Positions 42,267 through 50,840 of a stretch of DNA of 64,000 bases are shown one piece after another (within the stretch, counting starts at the first letter, position 1; each line of letters opens with the position of its first letter). Position numbers and translations under genes: made by a program. The DNA comes from Halobacteriales archaeon QS_4_69_34 (GTDB taxonomy: Archaea; Halobacteriota; Halobacteria; Halobacteriales; Halococcaceae), in the NCBI GenBank assembly GCA_003021045.1, contig PXRN01000027.1:1-64000 (forward strand), given 5' to 3'. The notes under the pieces are model-generated. The model worked only from the letters and a program-made list of their open reading frames with translations. It was not told where the DNA came from and did no database searches.

Positions 42267-43235
42267 CTACCCGGACTCGATCCGTGCGCCCTCGTTGCGC
42301 GGTGTGGCGAGACACACGTCGCCGTCGACGCCCGCCGCCGCGAGCGCCTCGCGGGCCGCCGCCCTCGCTCGCTCCGCCCGGCCGGCGGTCGTGAGCCCGT
42401 AGACCGCGGGTCCCCACGACGACTGGCCCGCGCCCGCGACCGCGGGGCTGGCCCCGAGCTCGTCGATCACCGTACCAAGCGGCGGCCGGTAGACCCCGCC
42501 CTGCGCATCGGCGTACCACGCGCCATTCAGGCGGCTCAGCTCGGCGATCGCCGCGCCGAACGCCGCCCACGCGCCCGTCGCGGCCGCCGGACGCAGGCGC
42601 TCGGCGACGAGCCGGCCGATCTCGTCGGCGAGGCGGGGATCGGCGCACTCGACGACCGCGCGCATGCTCTCGTCCTCGGCGGCGTCGCTCCGGCCTGCCG
42701 GGACGTCGGGGAGCACGAGAACGAACCGCCACGACTCCGGTAGCGCCCGGCGCGTCGCAACCCTCGGCACGCGCCAGTCGCCGTCGGCGGGGCGGCTCGC
42801 CGTGAACCGCTCGGTCGGCTGGCCGGCGTCGAGGACGAACCCGCCTGCCTCGAAGGCCGCGACCCCCACTCCGGAGCGCCCACCCCGCCCGAGCGCCGGC
42901 GCGCGCTCGCGGATGCGCGGCTCGCGGTCGTGGGCGCGTGCGACCGCCGCGAGCACGCAGAGCGCGAGCTGGGTGCCGCTGCCGAGCCCGGCATGGCGTG
43001 GCAGCGTCTCCCGGAGTTCGACCGCGGCACCCGACACGTCGAGCAGTTCGACGGCCCGGCGGGTGTGGGCGGCGGCGAGCGGGTCCTCACAGCGGGGCTC
43101 CCCGGCCGGGTGGGCCTCGACGACGACCCGTGGTGTCGCGAGTGCGACCCCGACGCCGCCGTAGAGGGGCTCGCGGGCCAGCGAGAGGTTCCGGAAGCCG
43201 AAGTGCAGCCGCGCCCCGGCGGTGACCCGCACCAT
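42267..43235 (-). CDS. Beta-ribofuranosylaminobenzene 5'-phosphate synthase family protein
   Basis: A 322-residue GHMP-superfamily protein. The N-terminus VTAGARLHFGFRNL is typical of this family. The GHMP glycine-rich motif is RHAGLGSGTQLAL, and RSGVGVAAFEAGGFVLDAG follows. The late segment is AGAGQSSWGPAVYGL. In methanogens the enzyme makes the first precursor of methanopterin; haloarchaea carry a family member whose product is uncertain. It is followed downstream by the long intergenic region. The first residue is a good match to the family start. Confidence 0.88.
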   Translation of the reverse strand: MVRVTAGARLHFGFRNLSLAREPLYGGVGVALATPRVVVEAHPAGEPRCEDPLAAAHTRRAVELLDVSGAAVELRETLPRHAGLGSGTQLALCVLAAVARAHDREPRIRERAPALGRGGRSGVGVAAFEAGGFVLDAGQPTERFTASRPADGDWRVPRVATRRALPESWRFVLVLPDVPAGRSDAAEDESMRAVVECADPRLADEIGRLVAERLRPAAATGAWAAFGAAIAELSRLNGAWYADAQGGVYRPPLGTVIDELGASPAVAGAGQSSWGPAVYGLTTAGRAERARAAAREALAAAGVDGDVCLATPRNEGARIESG

Positions 43236-43299
43236 GCCCGCCCGCCGGGGCCCCGGGCGAAAATCGGTTTCGACAGTCGCGTCGCCCGAGCCGGCCGGT

Positions 43300-44121
43300 T
43301 CAGAACCCCTCGAAGTAGTCCCCGCCGGGGTCGTAGCCGAGCGCGTAGCGGGCGTAGCCGACCGCGTAGGTCGAGAACAGCCCCAGATAGCCCGCCTCGG
43401 CCTGTCGTCGGACGGAGGTCTCGACCCACGCGCGGGGATCGTAGACGACCTCGCCGTGTGCCCGCATGCGGAGCGAGCAGTCGGTGTCCTCGATGAACGA
43501 CAGCGACTCGTCGAACCCTCCGGCGTCGAGGAACGCCCGGCGGCGGTAGCTACAGTTGTTCCCGCTGGCCTGGACGAACCCGAACGGCCACGAGGCGCGG
43601 TACCACCAATCGGAGAGGAGCTTGAACAGCACCGCGTCGGTCCAGTCGCCGTCGAGCGGGCGCAGCGGGCCGCCGACGCCGACCACGCGCGGGTCGCGGT
43701 AGTGGCGGGCGTGGCGCGGGACCCACCCCGAAGGGACGACGGTATCGGCGTCGGTGAAGCAGACGACCGGACACTCGGTCGCGCGCGCGCCGCGGTTGCG
43801 GGCGGCGGCCGGGCCGCCCCCGCTGCCGTCCTCGATGACCCGGTCCGGGGTCGGATGCGTCCGTGCGACGCCCTCGGTCCCGTCGTTCCCGCCGGCGACG
43901 ACGATCACCTCCGTGGCCTGCCCGGACAGCGAGTCGAGCGTCCGTTCGAGGTCGTCGCGCTCCTCGTGGGCCGGAACGACGACCGCGGCGTCGAGACTCG
44001 CCGCCGGTCGCGGGTCCGCGGGGGCTACGTCCCGGCCGGCGTCCGCCGCTCCCGCCGCCCGGCCGGCAGCCGTTGCGCTCGAATCTCCGCTCACACATGG
44101 GTGGGCGGGGGTCGCCGACAT
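43300..44121 (-). CDS. Family 2 glycosyltransferase
   Basis: A 273-residue GT-A fold transferase. The N-terminal 45 residues are Ala/Gly/Asp-rich and variable. The catalytic domain starts at AAVVVPAHEERDDLERTLDS. The metal/nucleotide site is CFTDADTVVPSGW and the acceptor-site acid is in SFIEDTDCSLRMRAHG. There are no strong membrane helices. Such enzymes transfer sugars to lipid or protein carriers; the acceptor is unknown. It is divergent from the caspase-like gene at 44376. Confidence 0.88.
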   Translation of the reverse strand: MSATPAHPCVSGDSSATAAGRAAGAADAGRDVAPADPRPAASLDAAVVVPAHEERDDLERTLDSLSGQATEVIVVAGGNDGTEGVARTHPTPDRVIEDGSGGGPAAARNRGARATECPVVCFTDADTVVPSGWVPRHARHYRDPRVVGVGGPLRPLDGDWTDAVLFKLLSDWWYRASWPFGFVQASGNNCSYRRRAFLDAGGFDESLSFIEDTDCSLRMRAHGEVVYDPRAWVETSVRRQAEAGYLGLFSTYAVGYARYALGYDPGGDYFEGF

Positions 44122-44375
44122 AACACCGCCGGAATCGCGCCCGCCGACGGCGGTCGAGCAGCGGGCCGCGTGGCGTCGACCTCTTCCCTCTACCGCCCGG
44201 TATCCCGACGACCCCCGATCGCGCTCGGGAGGCGACGCCAGCGCGGCAAGGGCGCGAGGGCCGTACGGGCGGTTCCGGAAAAAACTGCCGTCCACACCGG
44301 TGATTTTTGTGTGACCGGAGGTAGGGGGGGGGACGATGCGGGAAACGCACCGGCCGAACACGGGGCGGTAAGTGG

Positions 44376-46499
44376 ATGCTCCGACCGTCCTTCGAGCCGC
44401 TCGTCGTCGGCACGGGGGTGGCGGTCGTCGACCCGATCGAGCGCCACCGGTACGCGCTCTCCACGCCGAATCCAGTCTCGACGAAACCGATCGACGGGGC
44501 GCGGTTTCGTGCGCCCGTCGACGCCGCGGTCGCCGTCGATGCGCGCGAGATCGCCCTTCCGAGCGTCCCGATCGCCCACGTCACCGACGACTCGGGGACG
44601 ATCCTCACCGAGATCGAACACTTCGCCTACGAGGAGTTCCCCACGGGCGTTCACACGGTCGAACTCTCCGCACCGATCAAGCTCTACGTCCGGGTCGAGG
44701 GGACGCTGACCGTCGCGGCCAACGCCGAGCGGATGCGCCTGCACTTCGGCGACGGTTCGGACGTGTCCGTCGGCGCGCGCTCACACCACGAGCGCCCGGC
44801 CACGACGGTGACGACCACGGGCGAGCCCCGAGACGTGATGCGCGCGGTCTCGACGTTCGCCTCGGCACTCAAGACGACGAGCCCCGAGCGGTCCTATCCC
44901 ACCCTGCGGGGCCACCCGCCCGCGCTCGCGCCCGGCGACGCGCTGCGGATCCCGGAGGGCCTCGAACCCCCGGCGACGGGCGTCGAGATCGCGCTCCCGC
45001 CGGATCTCGGGGCGGTCTACGCCGCCGCCCCGCTCGCGTACTACCTCGGCGCGACCCTCGTCCCGGGCGAACGACCCGCCATCCGGACCGACCGCGGGTT
45101 CGAGCATCCGCTCGACTCCGACCGCGGGTTCGAGAGCGAACTCAAGCGCGTCCTCGAGGGGACCTTCCTGCTCGATTGTCTGGTGCGCACCGAAGGGCTG
45201 ACGCCGGTCGACCTCCACGAACGCCGCGCACTCGAACCGGAACTGGACCTCGATCTCGCCGCGCTCTACGACCGATCGCTCGCCGCGCGCCTCGAGACCT
45301 ACCTCGACGTGCCCTTCGACCTCCTCGAACCTCACGTACCCGACTGGAAGCGCACGGCCTACGTCGAGCCCGTGTCCGCGAGCCTCGAAACCCTGCCCTA
45401 CCTCGTCGACGACCTCGCGCTGATCCGGGCGCGCCGTCCCGCGGAGATCGCCACGACGCCCGACGAGATGGGCTTGCCGACGCCGCCGCCGTCGCTGTTC
45501 GGTGCGTCGGCACACGAAGTCGGCGAGGGAGGGCACACGGACGACGGCGACGCCACGCGGAGCATCGCCGATGGGGCCGGGGAGAGCTCACGGTACGTCC
45601 GGCCGGAGCCGACGGACTCGCTTGAGGCGACGTGGGTCGGTGAGGGGATCCCCTTCGGCGCGAGCAAGTCGCTGCTCGCGGCCCACCGCAACCGGTTCGA
45701 TCGCGAGCCCAGCACCGAGGACATCGCCGTCACGGTCGTCTGCAACGACGCCGAGATGGGCGAGGAGCGCCGGACGGTCGTTGAGGAGGTCTATGGCTCC
45801 CGGGAGGAGGTGCCCTTCGAGGTGGCCGTCCACCGCGACACCACGACCGACGAGCTCCGTGATCTGCTCGCGGCACGGACGGACTTCCTTCACTACATCG
45901 GTCACGTCGACGACGAGGGTTTCGAGTGTGCCGACGGCCGCCTCGACGTCCGGGCGCTCGACGCGGTCGGCGTCGACGCCTTCCTGCTGAACGCCTGCTG
46001 GTCGTACTGGCAGGGCGTCGCCCTGATCGAGCGCGGAGCGATCGCCGGCATCACGACGCTCACCGACGTCATCAACGTCGGGGCGATCGGGATGGGCAAG
46101 ACGCTCTCGCGGCTGCTGAACGCCGGGTTCCCGATGGGGATCGCGCTCGAAATCGCCGCCGAGCGGAGCATCGTTGGCGATGAGTACATCGCCATCGGGG
46201 AGGAGAACTTATCGATCGCACAGGCGGGCGGCACTATCCCCCAGTTGTACGAACTCGAACGCAGCGGTGACGAGTTCAAAGTAGAAATTCGAACATACCC
46301 AGCGGTAACTGCGGATATAGGCTCGATTTACATACCGACTATCAAGAGAAATGACGAATACTATCTCGCATCTGGTAAGATTCCACGATTCATATTATCT
46401 AGGAAAGAGGTAGAACAGCTCTTCATGGCCGATGAGGCACCTATAAGACTCGGAAGGAAAATCCGCTGGAGTGGTCGGATCGATTTCGACGAAGTGTGA
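44376..46499 (+). CDS. Caspase/CHAT-like fold protein of unknown function
   Basis: A 707-residue soluble protein. The N-terminal 430 residues show no motif I recognise; the sequence VVGTGVAVVDPIERHRYALS opens a beta-rich region, and IADGAGESSRYVRPEP is a linker. At about residues 440-600 there is a CHAT/caspase-like domain: VTVVCNDAEMGEERR, then LHYIGHVDDEGFEC with His506 and His510, then VDAFLLNACWSYWQG with Cys541. The His-Gly-His and Ala-Cys placement fits a cysteine protease dyad. The last 75 residues are AT-rich. Identification as a CHAT relative is my reading of the motif; activity is not shown. Confidence 0.65.
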   Translation: MLRPSFEPLVVGTGVAVVDPIERHRYALSTPNPVSTKPIDGARFRAPVDAAVAVDAREIALPSVPIAHVTDDSGTILTEIEHFAYEEFPTGVHTVELSAPIKLYVRVEGTLTVAANAERMRLHFGDGSDVSVGARSHHERPATTVTTTGEPRDVMRAVSTFASALKTTSPERSYPTLRGHPPALAPGDALRIPEGLEPPATGVEIALPPDLGAVYAAAPLAYYLGATLVPGERPAIRTDRGFEHPLDSDRGFESELKRVLEGTFLLDCLVRTEGLTPVDLHERRALEPELDLDLAALYDRSLAARLETYLDVPFDLLEPHVPDWKRTAYVEPVSASLETLPYLVDDLALIRARRPAEIATTPDEMGLPTPPPSLFGASAHEVGEGGHTDDGDATRSIADGAGESSRYVRPEPTDSLEATWVGEGIPFGASKSLLAAHRNRFDREPSTEDIAVTVVCNDAEMGEERRTVVEEVYGSREEVPFEVAVHRDTTTDELRDLLAARTDFLHYIGHVDDEGFECADGRLDVRALDAVGVDAFLLNACWSYWQGVALIERGAIAGITTLTDVINVGAIGMGKTLSRLLNAGFPMGIALEIAAERSIVGDEYIAIGEENLSIAQAGGTIPQLYELERSGDEFKVEIRTYPAVTADIGSIYIPTIKRNDEYYLASGKIPRFILSRKEVEQLFMADEAPIRLGRKIRWSGRIDFDEV

Positions 46500-46631
46500 T
46501 TAGGGTCCAGGATAAGCACTACCGGCGGACACGGCCCCTGTCTGTGAGAGCAGCACCAGCGCGCCGAACAGCATCGTGGTCAGTCGCGGGTGATCCATCG
46601 CGAACGCCTTGGCACCGGTTTCTCCGGACAT
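46500..46631 (-). CDS. Small DUF7503-like protein
   Basis: A 43-residue protein. The N-terminus MSGETGAKAFAMDHPRLTTM is followed by a hydrophobic helix (LFGALVLLSQTGAVSAGSAY) and ends PGP. The DHPR motif, single helix and terminal GP match the DUF7503 micro-proteins of haloarchaea. Its last base directly abuts the stop of the caspase-like gene on the other strand. Function unknown. Confidence 0.7.
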   Translation of the reverse strand: MSGETGAKAFAMDHPRLTTMLFGALVLLSQTGAVSAGSAYPGP

Positions 46632-46746
46632 TGCACCCTTACGAAGGTATGGTGATTGAATGAAAGTACCATCTAAGTAGAAAAAGTTAACGATCCGATC
46701 GATGAACGTTTAATTGCCGGGCTGTAGTTGAATTAATACGCGAGAA

Positions 46747-49251
46747 CTACTCGGGATCCATTCGGGAGAGCCGGAGCGCGTTTCCGGTCACGCCGAGGCT
46801 CATCCCCATATCACCCGCGATTACTGCCAGTGCGACGCTCACTACCCCCAGTGGGACACCGACGGCGAGTAGCGCCTTCACCCCGAGGCTCGCCCGGATG
46901 TTCTGCCGGATCACCCCGTTCGCTTTGTTCGATAGCGCATAGAGGTACGGCAGTTTCGAAAGGTCGTCTCCCATGAGGGCAATGTCGGCCGTTTCGAGCG
47001 CCGTATCGGTCCCGGCAGCGCCCATCACGATCCCGAGGCTTGCGGTCGCCATCGCGGGCGCATCGTTGATGCCATCGCCGACCATCGCAACCGTGCCGTA
47101 CTCCTCGCTCAGCTCCTCGACCGCCGCGACTTTCTCCTCCGGGAGGAGTTCTGCTCGATAGTCGTCGACGCCGACCTGCTCGGCGACCGCGTTCGCAGTC
47201 CCTTCGTTGTCGCCGGTCAGCATCACGACCTGTTCGATCCCTCGGTCGTGGAGCCGTTCGATCGTCCGCGCTGTCCCGGGGCGACCCTCGTCGGCGATCG
47301 CGATGACGCCGAGCACCCTCTCCTCGGTCCCGACGAGGATGACGGTCTTGCCCTCGCTCTGTAGTGTGGAAATCGTCTCACCGAGCAGGCCGGTGCCGTT
47401 CGCTCGCTCGCTTCCCTCCTTCGCTGCACTCGTTACGGTCCCTCCATCCGTCGCGACGCGTGTCCGCGAGAGGTCGACACCGAACTCGTCGAAGAGGTCG
47501 GGGTTTCCCGCGTAGTAGGTCGTTCCATCGATATCGCCACTGACACCCTTTCCAGTGATACTCTCGAACGCGGAGACCGAAGCAGGGTCAACCTCTCGAT
47601 CCTCCACGTAGTCGAGCACAGCGTCGGCGATCGGGTGTTCGCTTCGCTGTTCGAGCCCGCTTCCACATCGCAGGACCTCCTTTTCGGTGTGATCGGTCAG
47701 CGGGACGATGTCGGTGACGGCGAGTTCGCCTTTCGTGAGCGTCCCCGTCTTGTCGAGCGCGAGCGCCCTGACCTCGCCCATCGCTTCGAGGTGACTGCCG
47801 CCCTTGATGAGCACGCCATTTTTCGCGGCGCTGGTGATCCCCGAGACGACGCTCACTGGCGTCGAGATCACGAACGCACATGGGCAGGCGATCACGAGGA
47901 ACGTGAGCCCACGAACGAACCACGTCTCCCAGGGCGCGCTAAAGACGAGCGGCGGGATCGCCGCGGTGAGGATCGCCAAGACGACCACCACGGGGGTGTA
48001 GTAATCGGCGAAGCGATCGACGAACTGCTCGCTTTCGGTGCGATCTCCCTGCGCTCCCTGCACCAGTTCGATGATCCGAGAGAGGGTGTTCTCGGACGAT
48101 TTAGATGTTACTTCGACTTCGAGATAGCCCTCTTCGTTGATCGTCCCGGCATAGACGTCATCGCCCTCGGTCTTATCGACGGGGACGCTCTCTCCGGTGA
48201 TCGGTGCCTGATCGACCGCGCTGCCGCCCTCGACGACGACGCCGTCCATCGGGATTTTCTCGCCCGGACGGACGGCGACTCGGTCGCCGACCGCGACCGC
48301 TTCGACGGGGATCGTCCGTTCCTCGCCGTCGCGCAGTACCGTCGCCTCGTCCGGCGAGAGTTCCATGAGTTCGCGCAGCGAGTTTCGAACGCGGTCCATC
48401 GCGTAGTTTTCGAGCAGTTCGGCGATACTGAACAGGACCGCCAGTGTCGCGGCTTCGACGTAGTAGCCGATCCCCGTCGCGGCGATGATCGCCGTCCCCA
48501 TCAGGAGGTCGATATCGAGGCTCCGGTTCCGCAGCGAATAGTACCCGCTCCGAACGACCGGGACCCCGCTGCTGGCAGTCGCGGCGAGCAACAGGACGTC
48601 ACCGACCGCGAGCTCGTAGCCGAACACGGTCGTGACGGCTGCGTTCTGCGCCGTGAGGAGGACCTCGACGAGGAGGCCGAGCGTCAAGAATCCCGCCCCG
48701 ATCCACGTCTTGACCGCCCGCGGGCTCGTCCATCCGTCCCCGGACGCCACAACGGTCGGGGATCTACCCCCTGGCTCGTCGGTGGTGCTGTCCGTGACGT
48801 CGTAGCCAGCGCCCTCGATCGCGTCGACGAGTGTCGGTTCGGCAACCCGATCAGGATCGTACGTGACCACGCCCGTCCCAGTCGTCGACTGCAGATCGAG
48901 CTCGGAGACCCCATCGACACTTTCGAGCGCACTGGAGACTTTCTTCGTACACGAGGGACAGTCCATCGCTGGAACGGCAAACTGTGTCGTCCGCGTTTGC
49001 TCCTGGATGGGTCGCTCGACGTCGTACCCTGCTTTCCGAACGCGGTCGATAACCGCGTCCGCCGAGGTCCGGTCGGGATCGAACGCAACGACGAGCGTCC
49101 CGGTCGTTGTCCGTGGATCGAGATCGTCGATGCCGTCGAGTCGCTCGACGCTTCTGGTGACCTTCCCGGCACACGAAGGACAGTCCATCTCGGGGACGGT
49201 GAGGGTCACCGTCCGAAGCGGCTGGGAGGCCGTCTCCGAAGGAGCGCTCAT
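46747..49251 (-). CDS. zntA: Heavy-metal P-type ATPase (zinc/cadmium/lead type)
   Basis: A metal export pump of the P1B family, 834 residues from the ATG at 49251. Two N-terminal metal-binding domains carry MDCPSCAGKV and MDCPSCTKKV. The membrane metal site is IACPCAFVIST, the phosphorylated aspartate is in LDKTGTLTKGE, the nucleotide site SEHPIAD follows, and the hinge is VGDGINDAPAM. The last helix has GDMGMSLGVTGNAL, whose DxG points to Zn2+/Cd2+/Pb2+ rather than copper. It lies downstream of a cysteine-rich HTH_10 gene and has its own TATA box. Confidence 0.92.
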   Translation of the reverse strand: MSAPSETASQPLRTVTLTVPEMDCPSCAGKVTRSVERLDGIDDLDPRTTTGTLVVAFDPDRTSADAVIDRVRKAGYDVERPIQEQTRTTQFAVPAMDCPSCTKKVSSALESVDGVSELDLQSTTGTGVVTYDPDRVAEPTLVDAIEGAGYDVTDSTTDEPGGRSPTVVASGDGWTSPRAVKTWIGAGFLTLGLLVEVLLTAQNAAVTTVFGYELAVGDVLLLAATASSGVPVVRSGYYSLRNRSLDIDLLMGTAIIAATGIGYYVEAATLAVLFSIAELLENYAMDRVRNSLRELMELSPDEATVLRDGEERTIPVEAVAVGDRVAVRPGEKIPMDGVVVEGGSAVDQAPITGESVPVDKTEGDDVYAGTINEEGYLEVEVTSKSSENTLSRIIELVQGAQGDRTESEQFVDRFADYYTPVVVVLAILTAAIPPLVFSAPWETWFVRGLTFLVIACPCAFVISTPVSVVSGITSAAKNGVLIKGGSHLEAMGEVRALALDKTGTLTKGELAVTDIVPLTDHTEKEVLRCGSGLEQRSEHPIADAVLDYVEDREVDPASVSAFESITGKGVSGDIDGTTYYAGNPDLFDEFGVDLSRTRVATDGGTVTSAAKEGSERANGTGLLGETISTLQSEGKTVILVGTEERVLGVIAIADEGRPGTARTIERLHDRGIEQVVMLTGDNEGTANAVAEQVGVDDYRAELLPEEKVAAVEELSEEYGTVAMVGDGINDAPAMATASLGIVMGAAGTDTALETADIALMGDDLSKLPYLYALSNKANGVIRQNIRASLGVKALLAVGVPLGVVSVALAVIAGDMGMSLGVTGNALRLSRMDPE

Positions 49252-49273
49252 CGGAAGGGGAGAGGAGCCGGCC

Positions 49274-49303
49274 CCATATAGGCCTTCATTGGCGCACGCC
49301 AAT
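49274..49303 (-). promoter_or_regulatory. Promoter and inverted repeat upstream of the P-ATPase
   Basis: A TATA box (TATATGG, around 49274-49280) lies 23-29 nt upstream of the ATG at 49251. Directly upstream, 49288-49303 holds a perfect inverted repeat ATTGGC-N4-GCCAAT. It covers the region where transcription factor B would bind, and is a likely operator. Confidence 0.55.
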
Positions 49304-49324
49304 ACGGAGTTGGCGGCCGCTAAC

Positions 49325-50074
49325 TCAGACGGCCGGGGAGAGTGAATCGAGCGGCTGATCGCCCCCGATGAACCGTTTCACCAGCCGCGCTTCGGCGCGG
49401 CGCAGTCGATAGGAGAGCGTGGATCGAGGAACGTCGACGATGGCCGCCAGCTCGGAGAGATCGATCTGCCGGGGAGTCTCATAGTAGCCATGTTCGATCG
49501 CTGCTCGGAGTGCTTCGCGTTGTGCCGGCGGAACGGGGTCGGCCGTTCGTTGCCCTTGGGTTCGCCGCGGGGTGAGTTCAGTGAGCCGAAGCATCTCCAT
49601 TCCGGCACAGCCACGCACTTCCGAGCGGAGCGCGTCGAAGAAATCGTGGATGTCGGCCCGGTTCGGGAGGATGATTCGCCAGGTGTACCGCCGGCCTTCG
49701 CGACGCGTCTCGAAGAGCAGTCCTCTGCCGAAGCAATCGAGCGCGAGATGTGGAACGGACGTACAGACCGGCGTCCGCTCCCAGTACGTATAGAGAACGA
49801 GCGTATCGTCGGTTCGATCGAGCACTTGGGTTCGGCAGTCCGCCCCACAGTCCTCGGTGACGAGACAGTCCGAGCAGTACTCGGCGGTGAGATACGCGTC
49901 TTCGAGGGCAGCGAGGGCTTCGGGTGACCCCGTCGCGTGATCGACGCGCCAGAGGCTTTCGGGCGTAACGTGACAGGAAAGCGATCGGATAGCGGCCTCG
50001 GGATGGGCGGCGAGAGTATCGGCGACGAGGTTGGACTCAGCGTCGTAGTCGAGGGCGAAAGCGAGCTCTCTCAT
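49325..50074 (-). CDS. HTH_10 regulator with cysteine cluster
   Basis: A 249-residue Bat-like regulator. The sensor half carries the cysteine-rich segment YCSDCLVTEDCGADCRTQV and a later CAGMEML. The HTH_10 domain at the C-terminus reads PPAQREALRAAIEHGYYETP and LAAIVDVPRSTLSYRLRRAE. The cysteines suggest metal sensing, and the gene sits 73 bp upstream of the P-ATPase on the same strand. It is likely the regulator of the pump; this is inference from position and residues. Confidence 0.88.
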   Translation of the reverse strand: MRELAFALDYDAESNLVADTLAAHPEAAIRSLSCHVTPESLWRVDHATGSPEALAALEDAYLTAEYCSDCLVTEDCGADCRTQVLDRTDDTLVLYTYWERTPVCTSVPHLALDCFGRGLLFETRREGRRYTWRIILPNRADIHDFFDALRSEVRGCAGMEMLRLTELTPRRTQGQRTADPVPPAQREALRAAIEHGYYETPRQIDLSELAAIVDVPRSTLSYRLRRAEARLVKRFIGGDQPLDSLSPAV

Positions 50075-50164
50075 GCCGGAAACTACGCACGGTAGAACAA
50101 AACTCGACTGCCCGATCGTTCTACCGCTCCTCGGGAAGCGTCCTCGGTCCGTGGCTCGAACCGG

Positions 50165-50449
50165 TTAGATCGTATCGTCGGGGTCGTGTTCGGTTGCCAT
50201 CCGCGTCGCTTCCGCTGCGTATCGTCCACGCGTATCGGTATCGGTCACGTCCGCGAGTTTCTCCGGCAGGACGTCGAGGCCGGCGTACGTATCCCGTGCT
50301 GGGCCGGTAAAACTCGTAAGAGCGCGCTCTTTACGGAGATACTGCTCGCCGTCGGGCGTCGCGTAGGTGAGGATGATGAGATTCTGTTCGTCGTCGGAGT
50401 ACGTGCGTTCGACCAGCCATACTTGTGTCGTCTCATTGCCACCGGTCAT
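50165..50449 (-). CDS. Small hypothetical protein
   Basis: A 94-residue protein starting MTGGNETTQVWLVERTYSDD, with a beta-rich first half (LIILTYATPDGEQYLRKERA) and an acidic C-terminus. No motif is visible. The ATG is clear and codon use is normal for the window. It lies upstream of the HTH_10 gene on the same strand, 90 bp away, so co-transcription is possible. Function unknown. Confidence 0.65.
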   Translation of the reverse strand: MTGGNETTQVWLVERTYSDDEQNLIILTYATPDGEQYLRKERALTSFTGPARDTYAGLDVLPEKLADVTDTDTRGRYAAEATRMATEHDPDDTI

Positions 50450-50840
50450 GACTGACCTCGTTTCTACTCGCTTGTAGGTGTACTGCCGAGACAGAAGAGG
50501 CGATGTCCCGCGCTACTTTCTCCTCTCTTGATGCTGTGTTGAAAAGTCTCTCGCACGGGCCGGGCGAACACCCTTCCATGCGGAGTCTCGCTTCCCCTCG
50601 CTGGCGGGGAGGAGTCGACACTCATGACCGGGGCCACGCTTATCGACAGCACACCGCCACTGTCGAGTAAGGGAAAATCACGGGTTGAACGCTCTGATGT
50701 ACAGCGTGGCGAACGGCCGCTCTCGCGTCGAGGTGTCTGAGCGGTCGCGTCGAGACAGGGTTTCGACGAACCTCCCTTCGTCCTACCGATGGGCTCCGCT
50801 ACCGAAGAGCCTCGGAAAATCCGTTCTCCGCTAACGCCGA
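50450..50840 (-). other. Intergenic region with a possible mobile-element relic
   Basis: No intact gene. On the minus strand, 50678-50770 reads FVETLSRRDRSDTSTRERPF followed by ATLYIRAFNP and a stop. It is preceded in another frame by AENGFSEALR. These pieces look like the end of a mobile-element protein, but I cannot name the family, and there is no terminal repeat or target duplication. The remainder up to 50450 shows nothing clear. Confidence 0.3.

Noticed and set aside
41937-42743. A long open frame on the plus strand (about 268 codons)
   Set aside because: The protein is arginine- and proline-rich with no domains, crosses a repeat region, and runs antisense through the GHMP-family gene. 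It is open only because of GC content.
44376-44376. Glycosyltransferase start further upstream at 44361
   Set aside because: The upstream 80 codons would overlap the divergent promoter region and are Arg/Pro-rich. The ATG at 44121 fits the family better.
46747-49302. Copper ATPase (CopA) as the identity of the P-ATPase
   Set aside because: The CPC motif is shared, but the last helix has a DxG motif (GDMGMS) instead of the MxxSS-type residues of copper pumps, so a zinc/cadmium type is preferred.
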